Positions 26,057 through 35,101 of a stretch of DNA of 64,000 nucleotides are shown here, piece by piece. Numbering within the stretch: position 1 is the stretch's first letter; each line of letters opens with the position of its first letter. The DNA is from Flavobacterium lacisediminis (GTDB lineage: Bacteria; Bacteroidota; Bacteroidia; Flavobacteriales; Flavobacteriaceae). Location of the stretch: NCBI RefSeq assembly GCF_025909975.1, contig NZ_JAPCIO010000001.1, forward strand, positions 248,001 to 312,000. Direction: 5' to 3'. The translations under genes were made by a program, and so were the position numbers. The notes beneath the pieces were generated by a model. That model was not told the origin of the DNA. It saw only the letters and a list, made by a program, of their open reading frames with translations, and searched no databases.

Positions 26057-27197
26057 TTTTGAAATTTGATGGTTTACGTTTTTTGTTTTTATTGTTATTC
26101 TTTTTCTTAGGTTGATCAAAACGTGTTAAACTATCTTGACCTACTACATTTTCGAATTTTTTCTCTACTTCTTGAACCGTTTCTACCACATAATCTTCCA
26201 AAGCCGCCACACGTTCTTTTTTCTTATTGATGGCTAAAATTTCTTTCACTTTTGCTACTGGTAAAACCATCCATTGTGCTGGAGCATTTGCATAAGAGAA
26301 CCACATAATTTCCTTAAAAATATCAATTTTCTGACAATATGCATCGCCTTTTTCGGTATACAATTTGGTTTCCATATCAGGCATATCTTTCAATGCATCC
26401 AAATAAGTATCCAATTCGTAATTCAAACAACACTTTAATTTTCCACATTGTCCTGCTAATTTTTGTGGATTTAAAGACAACTGTTGGTAACGTGCTGCCG
26501 AAGTATTTACACTTCTAAAATCGGTTAACCAAGTAGAACAACACAATTCTCTTCCGCAAGAACCAATTCCTCCTAAACGAGCTGCTTCCTGACGGAAACC
26601 TACTTGTTTCATTTCGATTCTGATTTTGAAATCTTGTGCAAATTCTTTAATTAACTGACGAAAATCGACTCTGTCATTTGCCGTGTAATAAAACGTTGCT
26701 TTTGAACCATCACCTTGAAATTCTACATCAGAAATTTTCATTTCTAACTTCAAATTAATAGCGATTTCGCGAGCACGCATACGCACCGCTTCTTCTTTAT
26801 TTCGAGCTTCTGTCCAAATATCGATATCACGTTGTGATGCTTTTCTATAGATTTTAGCTAATTCTTTGTCTGGATTATCGCCTTTCTTCTTCATTTGAAT
26901 TTTAACCAATTCTCCTGTTAAAGTTACAATCCCAATATCGTGACCTGGAGAAGCCTCCGTAGCAACAATATCGCCAATAGCTAAAGTTAGCTTTTCTGTA
27001 TTTCTGAAAAATTCTTTTCTTCCGTTTTTGAAACGGATTTCAGCAGCATCAAAAGGCGCCTGACCTCCTGGTAATGTCATGTTTGACAACCAATCAAAAA
27101 CCGAAAGTTTGTTGCAGCTATCGGTGCCACAAGTCCCATTATTATTACACCCCTTTGGTGCACCACCATCAGCGGTTGAACAGTTTGTACATGCCAT
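26037..27197 (-). CDS. ricT: PSP1 domain protein, RicT/YaaT family
   Basis: The 386-residue cytosolic protein has a Cys-rich N-terminus (MACTNCSTADGGAPKGC), a PSP1 domain at about 130-300 with LGGIGSCGRELCCSTWL and CGKLKCCLNYELDTY, and a lysine/asparagine-rich tail. RicT of Bacillus acts with RicA and RicF as an iron-sulfur complex affecting RNase Y; the Bacteroidota role is less clear. It heads the run ricT-gldH-pbp1A-scoA-scoB. Confidence 0.88.
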   Translation of the reverse strand: MACTNCSTADGGAPKGCNNNGTCGTDSCNKLSVFDWLSNMTLPGGQAPFDAAEIRFKNGRKEFFRNTEKLTLAIGDIVATEASPGHDIGIVTLTGELVKIQMKKKGDNPDKELAKIYRKASQRDIDIWTEARNKEEAVRMRAREIAINLKLEMKISDVEFQGDGSKATFYYTANDRVDFRQLIKEFAQDFKIRIEMKQVGFRQEAARLGGIGSCGRELCCSTWLTDFRSVNTSAARYQQLSLNPQKLAGQCGKLKCCLNYELDTYLDALKDMPDMETKLYTEKGDAYCQKIDIFKEIMWFSYANAPAQWMVLPVAKVKEILAINKKKERVAALEDYVVETVQEVEKKFENVVGQDSLTRFDQPKKKNNNKNKKRKPSNFKNAPKKD

Positions 27198-27306
27198 AAT
27201 TTAAATATATAGTGATTGTCCTTAAGCGGACTACGTTTCAAAACGTTTTTGAGCGTAAAGATATTGATTTTTTATGGAAACTTTCAAATTCAATCTTTTG
27301 AAGTTG

Positions 27307-27348
27307 CACAAAAACAAAAAACCTATCTCATTATAAAACGAAATAGGT
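27307..27348 (-). terminator. Terminator of the trhO-trhP-ferredoxin operon
   Basis: ACCTATCTC and GAAATAGGT form a nine-base stem with one mismatch (27321-27348). On the minus strand it is followed by a T-rich run. Confidence 0.78.
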
Positions 27349-27375
27349 CTTTATATAGTATTGTAAACCAAAAAA

Positions 27376-27606
27376 TTATGTTTCTTTCACGGTAATTATG
27401 TGAACGGGACAAGCCTTTGCTGCTAATTCACAATTTTCAACAATGGTGTGGTCTGCAGATTTTAAAGTGTGAAAACCTTTGGCATCAACCGATTTTATTA
27501 ACACCGATTTTCCGTCTTTTTTTGACATTTGAAATTGTGCTGGTGCCATTTCTACACAATAATTGCAACCAATGCATTTGTCTCTTTGAAGGGTAACAAC
27601 AACCAT
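27376..27606 (-). CDS. Small ferredoxin
   Basis: The 76-residue protein has C11-I-G-C14-N-Y-C17 and a distal C66-P, the ligand set of a single [4Fe-4S] cluster; C59 is an extra cysteine. The layout resembles small monocluster ferredoxins. It overlaps the stop of the U32 peptidase-family gene by one base and is the last gene of that operon, so it may supply electrons or help the iron-sulfur enzyme TrhP; that link is inference. Confidence 0.87.
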   Translation of the reverse strand: MVVVTLQRDKCIGCNYCVEMAPAQFQMSKKDGKSVLIKSVDAKGFHTLKSADHTIVENCELAAKACPVHIITVKET

Positions 27607-28847
27607 TAGTTTTCTACAATTTTATACATTTTATCCGATAAACGAATGCGGAACGGCACTTTTAAAGTACAACTATCTCCTTTAGTTGCTTTTTCAGAAG
27701 TGGCATCATTCACAAAAAAATCTTCTAAAATTAATTCTTGTGCTCCAGTTGATGGACCTGTGATTAGAATTTTATCGCCTTTTTTGATATCATAGGCTTC
27801 AATTTTGAATTCGGCTATGCTTGATTTTGGGAAATAATGCATTCCTTTTCCAACGTATACTTTTTTCTGAGTTGCATTGGAACCGGGATTATCCGACCAT
27901 TCGCCTAATTTTTGTCCCAAATAATAACCGCTCCAAAAACCACGATTGTAAACAGTTGCCAAAGCTTCCATCCAAGTGTTGATTTTTTCTTTGGTAAACG
28001 TTCCTTCGTAATACGAATCGATAGCTTCGCGATAGGTTTTGATAACCGTTGCTACATAATCAGCTGCACGTCCACGACCTTCAATTTTTAAAACTTTTAT
28101 TCCTGAATCGATTACTTGATCTAGAAAATCTAATGTACATAAATCTTTTGGCGACATTAAATATTCGTTATCAACTTCAATTTCAAAACCAGATTCTTGG
28201 TCAATAACGGTATATTTTTTACGACAATTTTGCTTGCAAGCACCCCGATTTGCTGATGAATTATGCGAATGTAAACTCAAATAACATTTTCCAGAAACCG
28301 CCATACACAAAGCGCCGTGACCAAAAATTTCAATTTCAACTAAATTACCGCTTGGACCTTTTACTTGTTCTTTTTCGATGTCTTCGGTGATTTTTTTTAC
28401 TTGACGCAAACTCAACTCGCGAGACAATACAATCGTATCGGCAAACATAGCGTAGAATTTTACCGTTTCTATATTAGTCACATTCAATTGCGTAGAAATA
28501 TGAACTTCGATTCCGATGGTTCTAGCCGTCATAATAACCGCTTGGTCGGATGCAATTACAGCCGTAATTCCTGCTTCTTTAGCTTTAGTCAAAAGTGTTT
28601 TTACAATCGATAAATCGTGATCGTAGATAATCGTATTTAAAGTTAGATAAGTTCTTACGTTTTTTTCGTTGCAACGACGTGCAATTTCAGGCAAATCGTC
28701 TAAAACGAAATTCACTGTTGCTCGAGCACGCATATTTAGTTGTTCAACACCAAAATAAATGGAATCGCAACCATTATCTAAAGCTGCTTGCATAGATTCA
28801 AAATTTCCTGCAGGCGCCATTAATTCAATTCTTCCCGAAGTTGTCAT
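27606..28847 (-). CDS. trhP: tRNA U34 hydroxylation protein TrhP (peptidase U32 family)
   Basis: This 413-residue U32-family protein has the N-terminal MAPAGNFESMQAALDNGCDS start and the four conserved cysteines C181, C188, C204 and C208 (GALCMAVSGKCYLS; NRGACKQNCRKKY), which bind an iron-sulfur cluster in the family. TrhP (YegQ) forms 5-hydroxyuridine at tRNA position 34 using prephenate. A C-terminal beta-barrel domain (about 330-413) resembles U32_C and is shared with the upstream gene product. Gene order and one-base overlaps suggest co-translation. Confidence 0.88.
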   Translation of the reverse strand: MTTSGRIELMAPAGNFESMQAALDNGCDSIYFGVEQLNMRARATVNFVLDDLPEIARRCNEKNVRTYLTLNTIIYDHDLSIVKTLLTKAKEAGITAVIASDQAVIMTARTIGIEVHISTQLNVTNIETVKFYAMFADTIVLSRELSLRQVKKITEDIEKEQVKGPSGNLVEIEIFGHGALCMAVSGKCYLSLHSHNSSANRGACKQNCRKKYTVIDQESGFEIEVDNEYLMSPKDLCTLDFLDQVIDSGIKVLKIEGRGRAADYVATVIKTYREAIDSYYEGTFTKEKINTWMEALATVYNRGFWSGYYLGQKLGEWSDNPGSNATQKKVYVGKGMHYFPKSSIAEFKIEAYDIKKGDKILITGPSTGAQELILEDFFVNDATSEKATKGDSCTLKVPFRIRLSDKMYKIVEN

Positions 28848-30205
28848 TAGCCAATAATTTTAAATAATTTATCAGATAATCTTACTCGGAAAGGTACTTC
28901 AAAAGTTATTTTATCGCCAACTTTAGCTACTGAATTTTCAGTTCCGTTTACGAACATTTTTTCTAAAACCAATTCTTGGTTTCCAGTTGTTGGTCCTGAA
29001 ATTAAAATTTTGTCGCCAACATTTAATTCTTGATTTTCTATAACGAAAAGTCCCACTTGTGCTTTCACATAATAATGTTCGGCTTTACCAAGCAATACTT
29101 TTTTTACTTTTATCTTCTGGCGAATATCTTTCGTTTTTTCGGCAACAGCCAAAGGTTTGTCTGACAATTCTCCAGAATGTTTGAATTTTAAATTCTCTGA
29201 TTTTCCTTTTCGGAAAACTTTATTACCTACTTGTTTTCCTCTACGAAGTTTAACTTGTTCGGCTAATGGTAAATGTGTGATTTCTAAACATTCTGTAGAA
29301 CAACAATTTTCCATAGCTGCTTTACATTCGTCACATTGGATGAACAATAAGTGGCAACCATCGTTTAAACAATTGGTGTGATTGTCGCAAGGTTTTCCAC
29401 ATTGGTGACATTGTGAAACGATATCGTCAGTAATTCTTTCACCTAATCTGTGGTCGAAAACAAAGTTCTTTCCGATGAATTTACTTTCTAAACCTTCCTC
29501 TTTAAGTTGCTTAGCATAATTGATAATTCCGCCTTCTAATTGGAATACATTTTTAAAACCTTGATGTTTGAAATAAGCTGAAGCTTTCTCGCAACGAATT
29601 CCTCCGGTGCAATACATCACTAGGTTTTTATCTTCTTTAAAGTCTTTTAATTGTTCGTTGATGATTGGTAAACTTTCTCTAAATGTTTCCACATCTGGAG
29701 TTATAGCCCCTTTAAAATGACCAATTTCACTTTCGTAATGATTTCTAAAATCAACTACAATCGTATTTGGATCTTCTAATATTTGGTTGAATTCTTTAGC
29801 TTTTAAATGCACACCAATATTCGTAACATCAAACGTTTCATCGTTCAAACCATCAGCTACGATTTTGTCACGAACTTTTACGGTTAGTTTTAAAAACGAA
29901 TGATCGTCGTGTTCTACAGCAACATTCAAACGAATGCCTTTCATAAAATCGTAGGCTTCTAAAGTTTCACGAAAAGCTTCAAAGTTTTCGGCAGGAACAC
30001 TCATTTGAGCATTAATTCCTTCTTTGGCTACATACGTTCGACCAAGAGCATCGAGCTTGTTCCATTCGATAAATAAATCGTCGCGAAATTTTTTTGGATC
30101 TTCAATTTTGGCATACGCATAGAAAGATAATGTAAGACGTTGTTTTCCGGCTTCATCAATTAATTGAGCTCTTTCTTCTGCGCTTAAGGTGTTATACAGT
30201 TGCAT
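28847..30205 (-). CDS. trhO: tRNA U34 hydroxylase TrhO with rhodanese domain and added C-terminal U32_C-like domain
   Basis: The 452-residue protein has an N-terminal UPF0176 domain (1-95), a rhodanese domain (about 130-235) with the CTGGIRC loop (C199, C204) and a Cys-rich segment (266-306). That is the TrhO/YceA layout for oxygen-dependent hydroxylation of U34 in tRNA. Enterobacterial YceA is about 350 residues; here about 85 more residues (368-452) resemble the C-terminal domain of the neighbouring TrhP, with VPFRVRLSDKLFKI against VPFRIRLSDKMYKI. The two genes overlap by one base. Confidence 0.9.
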   Translation of the reverse strand: MQLYNTLSAEERAQLIDEAGKQRLTLSFYAYAKIEDPKKFRDDLFIEWNKLDALGRTYVAKEGINAQMSVPAENFEAFRETLEAYDFMKGIRLNVAVEHDDHSFLKLTVKVRDKIVADGLNDETFDVTNIGVHLKAKEFNQILEDPNTIVVDFRNHYESEIGHFKGAITPDVETFRESLPIINEQLKDFKEDKNLVMYCTGGIRCEKASAYFKHQGFKNVFQLEGGIINYAKQLKEEGLESKFIGKNFVFDHRLGERITDDIVSQCHQCGKPCDNHTNCLNDGCHLLFIQCDECKAAMENCCSTECLEITHLPLAEQVKLRRGKQVGNKVFRKGKSENLKFKHSGELSDKPLAVAEKTKDIRQKIKVKKVLLGKAEHYYVKAQVGLFVIENQELNVGDKILISGPTTGNQELVLEKMFVNGTENSVAKVGDKITFEVPFRVRLSDKLFKIIG

Positions 30206-30262
30206 GCTATAAACGTTTAAGTGAGAAATATGTTGTGAATTCTAAATGGAAGAATTCGAGGG

Positions 30263-30291
30263 CAAAGGTAATAAAATTGATTAAAAATCAA
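30263..30291 (-). promoter_or_regulatory. Promoter of the trhO-trhP-ferredoxin operon
   Basis: On the minus strand TTTG and TACCTTTG are separated by 18 bases, a full match to the Bacteroidota -33/-7 pattern. The start codon is 57 bases downstream of the -7 box. Confidence 0.7.
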
Positions 30292-30323
30292 ATCTTTAAA
30301 TGAATTGGAAAACATATTAACAA

Positions 30324-30356
30324 TTTTTGGCACAATTGAAAAAAGCTGTATTTTTA
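30324..30356 (+). promoter_or_regulatory. recA promoter
   Basis: TTG at 30327 and TATTTTTA at 30349 are 19 bases apart; the -7 box differs from TAnnTTTG in its last base. I see no obvious SOS-type palindrome beside it. Confidence 0.5.
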
Positions 30357-30393
30357 CAAAAAAAGAATTGTAATCAATTTAAAGCCAAATATT

Positions 30394-31398
30394 ATGAGTT
30401 CAGACAAAGAAGCAAAATTAAAAGCCTTACAACTAACATTAGACAAACTTGACAAAACGTACGGAAAGGGAACAGTAATGAAACTTGGCGATAGCGCAGT
30501 GGAAGAAGTAGAGTCTATTCCTTCAGGTTCATTAGGTATTGATTTGGCACTTGGAGTAAATGGTTACCCAAGAGGAAGAATCATTGAAATCTACGGACCA
30601 GAATCGTCAGGTAAAACTACGTTAACATTACACGCCATTGCAGAAGCTCAAAAGGCAGGAGGAATTGCAGCATTTATTGATGCGGAACATGCATTTGATC
30701 GTTTTTATGCAGAAAAATTAGGAATCGATATTGATAACTTAATTATTTCACAACCTGATAATGGAGAACAAGCATTAGAAATTGCCGAAAGTTTAATCCG
30801 TTCGGGAGCAGTTGATATTGTTGTTATTGACTCGGTTGCAGCTTTAACTCCAAAAAGTGAAATTGAAGGTGATATGGGTGATTCTAAAATGGGATTACAC
30901 GCGCGTTTGATGTCACAAGCATTGAGAAAATTAACTGGAACGATTCATAAAACAAACTGTACCGTTTTCTTCATTAACCAATTACGTGATAAAATTGGAG
31001 TTATGTTTGGAAGTCCAGAAACTACAACTGGAGGTAACGCATTAAAATTCTATGCTTCAGTTCGTATCGATATTCGTAAATCGACTCAAATCAAAGATGG
31101 AGATAATGTTTTAGGTAACAGAACTAAAGTAAAAGTAGTTAAAAACAAAGTAGCACCGCCTTTCAGAACAGCAGAATTTGACATTATGTATGGTGAAGGA
31201 ATTTCAAAAGTAGGTGAAGTATTAGACTTAGCTGTAGAATTTGAAATCATCAAAAAAAGTGGTTCTTGGTTCAGTTATGGCGAAACTAAATTGGGTCAAG
31301 GTAGAGATGCTGTAAAAGCATTAATTAAAGACAACCCAGAATTAATGGACGAATTAGAACAAAAAATCAAAGATCTAATCAAAGAAAATAACGCTTAA
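30394..31398 (+). CDS. recA: Recombinase A
   Basis: The 334-residue strand-exchange ATPase acts in homologous recombination and repair. It has Walker A GPESSGKT at 68-75, Walker B VIDSVAAL near 143-150, and the DNA-binding L1/L2 regions around [20 protein letters not shown]. The length is slightly short of E. coli RecA because of a shorter acidic tail. A strong terminator follows. Confidence 0.98.
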   Translation: MSSDKEAKLKALQLTLDKLDKTYGKGTVMKLGDSAVEEVESIPSGSLGIDLALGVNGYPRGRIIEIYGPESSGKTTLTLHAIAEAQKAGGIAAFIDAEHAFDRFYAEKLGIDIDNLIISQPDNGEQALEIAESLIRSGAVDIVVIDSVAALTPKSEIEGDMGDSKMGLHARLMSQALRKLTGTIHKTNCTVFFINQLRDKIGVMFGSPETTTGGNALKFYASVRIDIRKSTQIKDGDNVLGNRTKVKVVKNKVAPPFRTAEFDIMYGEGISKVGEVLDLAVEFEIIKKSGSWFSYGETKLGQGRDAVKALIKDNPELMDELEQKIKDLIKENNA

Positions 31399-31403
31399 AA
31401 ATT

Positions 31404-31432
31404 AAATCACGCCTAGAGCGTGATTTTTTTTA
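31404..31432 (+). terminator. Terminator after recA
   Basis: AAATCACGC and GCGTGATTT form a stem followed by a T8 run. Confidence 0.88.
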
Positions 31433-31454
31433 TAAATACACGCAACCTTTTAAT

Positions 31455-31462
31455 TAAATTTG
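31455..31462 (+). promoter_or_regulatory. -7 element TAAATTTG before the lipoprotein-sigma-barrel operon
   Basis: A perfect TAnnTTTG match lies 28 bases before the lipoprotein start. No convincing -33 element is seen. Confidence 0.5.
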
Positions 31463-31490
31463 AATCTATTAAATATAATAAATCATTAAA

Positions 31491-31901
31491 ATGAAAAAGT
31501 TCTTTTTAATACTAAGTATTTTGTTTGTTTTTAACTCATGTAGTTTAGATGACGAGCCAAAATCAGAATATGTGCTACTGCCTGTAGAATCGGTTGAAAT
31601 GCCAGCTACTGGTTTTAACATAAATGAAGTAAATTATATTAAGGTCAGATACAGAAGACCTACAACTTGCCATTTGTATGACGATTTTTACATCGAAAAA
31701 GATGGCTACACAAGAACTGTTGCAATTAGAGCCATTAAACTAAATGAAAACAATTGTGAAGATGCTACAGAAGAAGGTCCTTATGAAGTGGAATTGGCGT
31801 TTAAACCAACTGAAGTTGAAACTTATACATTTAAGTTTTGGACAGGAACAAACGGTCAAGGTGTTGATGAATATATAACAGAAGATGTCGTAATTAATTA
31901 A
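31491..31901 (+). CDS. Lipoprotein of unknown function
   Basis: This 136-residue protein has a lipoprotein signal with likely acylated Cys17 (FVFNSC) followed by SLDDEP, an acidic start often seen on surface-exposed Flavobacterium lipoproteins. The mature part looks beta-rich and immunoglobulin-like (VRYRRPTTCHLYDDFYIEK; YTFKFWTGTNGQG) with two conserved-looking cysteines that could pair. It is 12 bases upstream of an ECF sigma gene, so it may be part of the regulated module. Confidence 0.7.
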   Translation: MKKFFLILSILFVFNSCSLDDEPKSEYVLLPVESVEMPATGFNINEVNYIKVRYRRPTTCHLYDDFYIEKDGYTRTVAIRAIKLNENNCEDATEEGPYEVELAFKPTEVETYTFKFWTGTNGQGVDEYITEDVVIN

Positions 31902-31913
31902 TACAATTACAGT

Positions 31914-32456
31914 TTGATTTTAGAGCAACTCATAAATGAATGTACTAAAAACAATACCAAAGCACAAGAACAACTTTATCACTTATTAGCGCCGAAGTTG
32001 TTTGCTGTGTGTTTGAAGTATTCGAGAAGTTATGAGGAAGCACAAGATAATTTACAAGAGAGTTTTTTAGTGATTTTTGACAAAATAAATCAATATAAAA
32101 ATTCAGGTTCTTTTGAAGGTTGGGCAAAACGAATTGTAATAAATTATACATTACAACAATATCGGAATCAAAAAGTATTTGAAATTATTTCAGAGAAAAT
32201 TCCAGATACAGATGATGTGGAAATAGACGACGAAAATGTATCTATAGAATTTCTTACTCAAATAATTCAATCTTTGCCAGACCGATACAGATTGGTTTTT
32301 AATTTATATGTGATGGATGATTATTCGCACAAAGAAATTGCTGAGATGTTAGGTATCAACATAGGAACATCAAAATCAAATTTAGCGAGAGCTAAAGCCA
32401 TATTAAAAGACAAAATTGAATCGAATAACAACTATTCAATTAAAAAGACAAAATGA
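31914..32456 (+). CDS. ECF-type RNA polymerase sigma factor
   Basis: The 180-residue protein has sigma region 2 (about 20-85, YEEAQDNLQESFLVIFDKI) and region 4 (about 120-170, LPDRYRLVFNLYVMDDYSHK with EIAEMLGINIGTSKSNLARA). No region 3 or 1.1 is present, as usual for ECF factors. The frame opens with TTG at 31914. Its last four bases overlap the ATG of the next gene, which has an anti-sigma-like N-terminus, so the pair is translationally coupled. Confidence 0.92.
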   Translation: MILEQLINECTKNNTKAQEQLYHLLAPKLFAVCLKYSRSYEEAQDNLQESFLVIFDKINQYKNSGSFEGWAKRIVINYTLQQYRNQKVFEIISEKIPDTDDVEIDDENVSIEFLTQIIQSLPDRYRLVFNLYVMDDYSHKEIAEMLGINIGTSKSNLARAKAILKDKIESNNNYSIKKTK

Positions 32457-34141
32457 AAGATCAGAAAAATATAGAACGATTATTCCAAGAAAAATTTAAA
32501 GACTTTGAAGCCACGCCGCCTCAAGGCTCTTGGGATACAATTGCTTCTCGATTAAATGAAAAGAAAAAGAAAAAAAGAGTGGTGCCATTTTGGTTTCAAC
32601 TATCTGGTATTGCTGCTTCATTATTCATTATTGGTACTTTAATTTGGAATTTCCAATCAACGGAAAACACATCTCCATTTAATACCACTAATCAAACGGT
32701 TGTTGGTGTTGAAAATGAAAATAATGATAGTCAAAATTCAAACTTAAATTCTCAAGACAACAATGCTTTAAATACGAATGTAAACAATCAGAATGTTTCA
32801 ACTGAAGAGAAGAAGAACACAACAGAAAGTAAAAGTTCAAAATTTGACTCTGATTTAATACATTCAAAAAAATCAAACAATCGAGTTGTTTCAAACGAAA
32901 ATAAAAACATTCGCTCTAAGGAAAAAAACAATAAAACTAATCGTTCAATTATATCTGATACTAAAAAGAATAAAACCGGAATTCGTTACAACAATAATAC
33001 AAAAGAATCTAATTCAATTATTGTAGCTAATTCTAAAAAATCAAAAGCGAAAAGAAACAAAACTAAATATGAAACTTTAATTTCAAATGAAGATATTCTT
33101 CTTTTATCTGATGATAAAAATAATAATACAAACAATTGGGTTGGAACTAAAAATTCAAAAAAGAAATCAAATCAAAATGAAAAAATTAATGCTGAAAAGA
33201 TAGATTCGTTTTTTGATAAAAACCAAACTGATACAAATTTCGTAAATACAATTAATGATACTGAGAAAAAAAGCACCGACACCATAAATGTCATTGTAGT
33301 TTCATCAGAAAGTGTCATAAATAACGATAGTACGCTAGTGGCTGAAGTTTCTCCAGAAATTAATCCATTAGAAGAACTGCTAAAAGAAAAAGAGGCTGGG
33401 AAAAATGAAGATGAAAAAGAAAAAGAAAAAAGAAGTAGATGGGCGGTAAGTACAAACGCATCGCCCGTTTATTTTAATTCAATTGCTGAAGGTTCCTCAT
33501 TAGATAGCCGTTTTAATGCCAATCAAAAAGAATACAACAATACAGTAAGTTATGGTGTTGGTGTTAATTATGCTATCAATAACAAACTAACTTTAAAAAC
33601 AGGTGTAAACAATTTAAGTCTTGATTATAATACTTCAGACATTAGTTTTTATCAAGCTACTACAACAAAACCAATACAAAATGTAGCTACAAATGCACGA
33701 GGTAAAATGATTAACATCGAAAGCAAACTCGAAGACAATGGTACCTTTATTTCTGTATCTGGCAATCTTTTAAATAAATTTGATGGAGCAATCAATCAAC
33801 AAATTAGTTATGTAGAAGTTCCTTTAGAGTTAGGTTATAAAATTTTAGATAGAAAATTTGGAATAGAAATCATTGGAGGATTAAGTACTTTGATTTTAAA
33901 TGACAATTCGGTATCTATTGTTTCAAACGGACAAGAAATGACTATTGGTGAAGCCAATAATCTAAACAATATACATTTTAGTAGCAATGTCGGTTTGGGT
34001 TTTAAATATAATTTTTGGAAAAGCTTTAATGCTAATTTCCAACCTATGTTTAAATACCAAATCAATACTTTTAGTGAAAATTCCGGTAACTTCAAGCCTT
34101 ATTTTATAGGCTTGTATACCGGAGTAAGTTTTAGTTTTTAA
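32453..34141 (+). CDS. Anti-sigma-like membrane protein with C-terminal outer-membrane barrel-like domain
   Basis: This 562-residue protein has a cytosolic N-terminus of about 45 residues (ATPPQGSWDTIASRLNEKKK), a membrane helix at 46-66, a long Asn/Lys/Ser-rich low-complexity linker (about 68-325), and a C-terminal region (about 328-562) of alternating strands ending in Phe (GVSFSF), as in outer-membrane beta-barrels. Such a chain could span both membranes. Overlap with the ECF sigma gene suggests it controls that sigma factor; this is inference from context and domain order. Confidence 0.75.
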   Translation: MKDQKNIERLFQEKFKDFEATPPQGSWDTIASRLNEKKKKKRVVPFWFQLSGIAASLFIIGTLIWNFQSTENTSPFNTTNQTVVGVENENNDSQNSNLNSQDNNALNTNVNNQNVSTEEKKNTTESKSSKFDSDLIHSKKSNNRVVSNENKNIRSKEKNNKTNRSIISDTKKNKTGIRYNNNTKESNSIIVANSKKSKAKRNKTKYETLISNEDILLLSDDKNNNTNNWVGTKNSKKKSNQNEKINAEKIDSFFDKNQTDTNFVNTINDTEKKSTDTINVIVVSSESVINNDSTLVAEVSPEINPLEELLKEKEAGKNEDEKEKEKRSRWAVSTNASPVYFNSIAEGSSLDSRFNANQKEYNNTVSYGVGVNYAINNKLTLKTGVNNLSLDYNTSDISFYQATTTKPIQNVATNARGKMINIESKLEDNGTFISVSGNLLNKFDGAINQQISYVEVPLELGYKILDRKFGIEIIGGLSTLILNDNSVSIVSNGQEMTIGEANNLNNIHFSSNVGLGFKYNFWKSFNANFQPMFKYQINTFSENSGNFKPYFIGLYTGVSFSF

Positions 34142-34205
34142 GCTTTGTTGGTTAAGCTTAAATTTTTAGTTAAGTTGTTTCGTTTCTAGTTAAAATGAAA
34201 CTGAG

Positions 34206-34233
34206 AAAGTCCAAATGCGTTTGGACTTTTTTA
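34206..34233. terminator. Terminator between the barrel-protein gene and plsC
   Basis: AAAGTCCAAA and TTTGGACTTT form a ten-base stem with a TGCG loop and a T tail that reaches the plsC stop codon. It serves convergent genes. Confidence 0.88.
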
Positions 34234-34971
34234 TTTTAAATCCTCAAGCAACGGTTGTAAAATGATATCTCTTACTTGTTGTTTCAATGCGTTTCTATCT
34301 TCTAACGTTTTCCCTTTAGTTTCAATTATCGGATAAATTTTAGCGCGCATTTTTCCTGGAGTTCCACTGAAGAAAGTATAAGAAAAACGTTTTTTATTAT
34401 CAAAAAATACCATTGGAACAATTGGCAATCCATGCTCAATGGCAATTCTGAAAGCACCATCTTTAAATTCATCTAACACAATGTGCTCCTCTGGAACGCC
34501 ACCTTCTGGAAAAATACAAATACTCAAACCTTGATGAATTCTTTTTTGAGCACGCTCAAAAACTTGATAACGACTTTTACTGTTTGCTCTATCAACCAAA
34601 ATACAAACGCGTTTATAAATAAATCCAAAAATTGGAATCTTAGCCAATTCTTTCTTTCCCACAAAAACAAACGGGTGATTTTTAACCGCAATCAACATCA
34701 ACATAATATCGGTCATTGAAGTATGATTAGCTACTAACATATAACTTTTTCCATCTTCAAAAACTTCATCGCCTTCAATAGAATAATTAAAACCCATTCC
34801 AATTAAAATAATCTTAGACCATAACCTCGCAATTTTAAAAAATAACGGATAGGTTTTCTCGCTTAAGATCGTAGCCAAAATAAAAGGAAACAGTACAATG
34901 ATTGGAACTAAAACCAAGATGTAAAACCAAATTCGATATAATAATGTAAGCGGATATTTTAAAAATTTCAT
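34231..34971 (-). CDS. plsC: 1-acyl-sn-glycerol-3-phosphate acyltransferase
   Basis: This 246-residue membrane enzyme acylates lysophosphatidic acid to phosphatidic acid. The N-terminal membrane helix spans about 14-36, the catalytic H83-x4-D88 lies in NHTSMTD and the substrate motif FPEGG near 154-158. The PlsC assignment is by family; acyl specificity is not readable. It is divergent from trpS. Confidence 0.92.
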   Translation of the reverse strand: MKFLKYPLTLLYRIWFYILVLVPIIVLFPFILATILSEKTYPLFFKIARLWSKIILIGMGFNYSIEGDEVFEDGKSYMLVANHTSMTDIMLMLIAVKNHPFVFVGKKELAKIPIFGFIYKRVCILVDRANSKSRYQVFERAQKRIHQGLSICIFPEGGVPEEHIVLDEFKDGAFRIAIEHGLPIVPMVFFDNKKRFSYTFFSGTPGKMRAKIYPIIETKGKTLEDRNALKQQVRDIILQPLLEDLK

Positions 34972-35101
34972 TTAGCAAGTTTATTTGATTTCCAAAAGTA
35001 ATCATTTATATAAAACCTATCTCTTTTTACTTTTCTGTTTTTACTTTACATTTGCATTTCTAAATAACAACTTAGCAACGCTTAGCGTTAAAACAAAAAC
35101 A

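Noticed and set aside
34985-35101. N-terminal extension of trpS with a hydrophobic stretch resembling a signal peptide
   Set aside because: Tryptophanyl-tRNA synthetase is cytosolic and its family start matches the ATG at 35102. The extension is upstream non-coding DNA.
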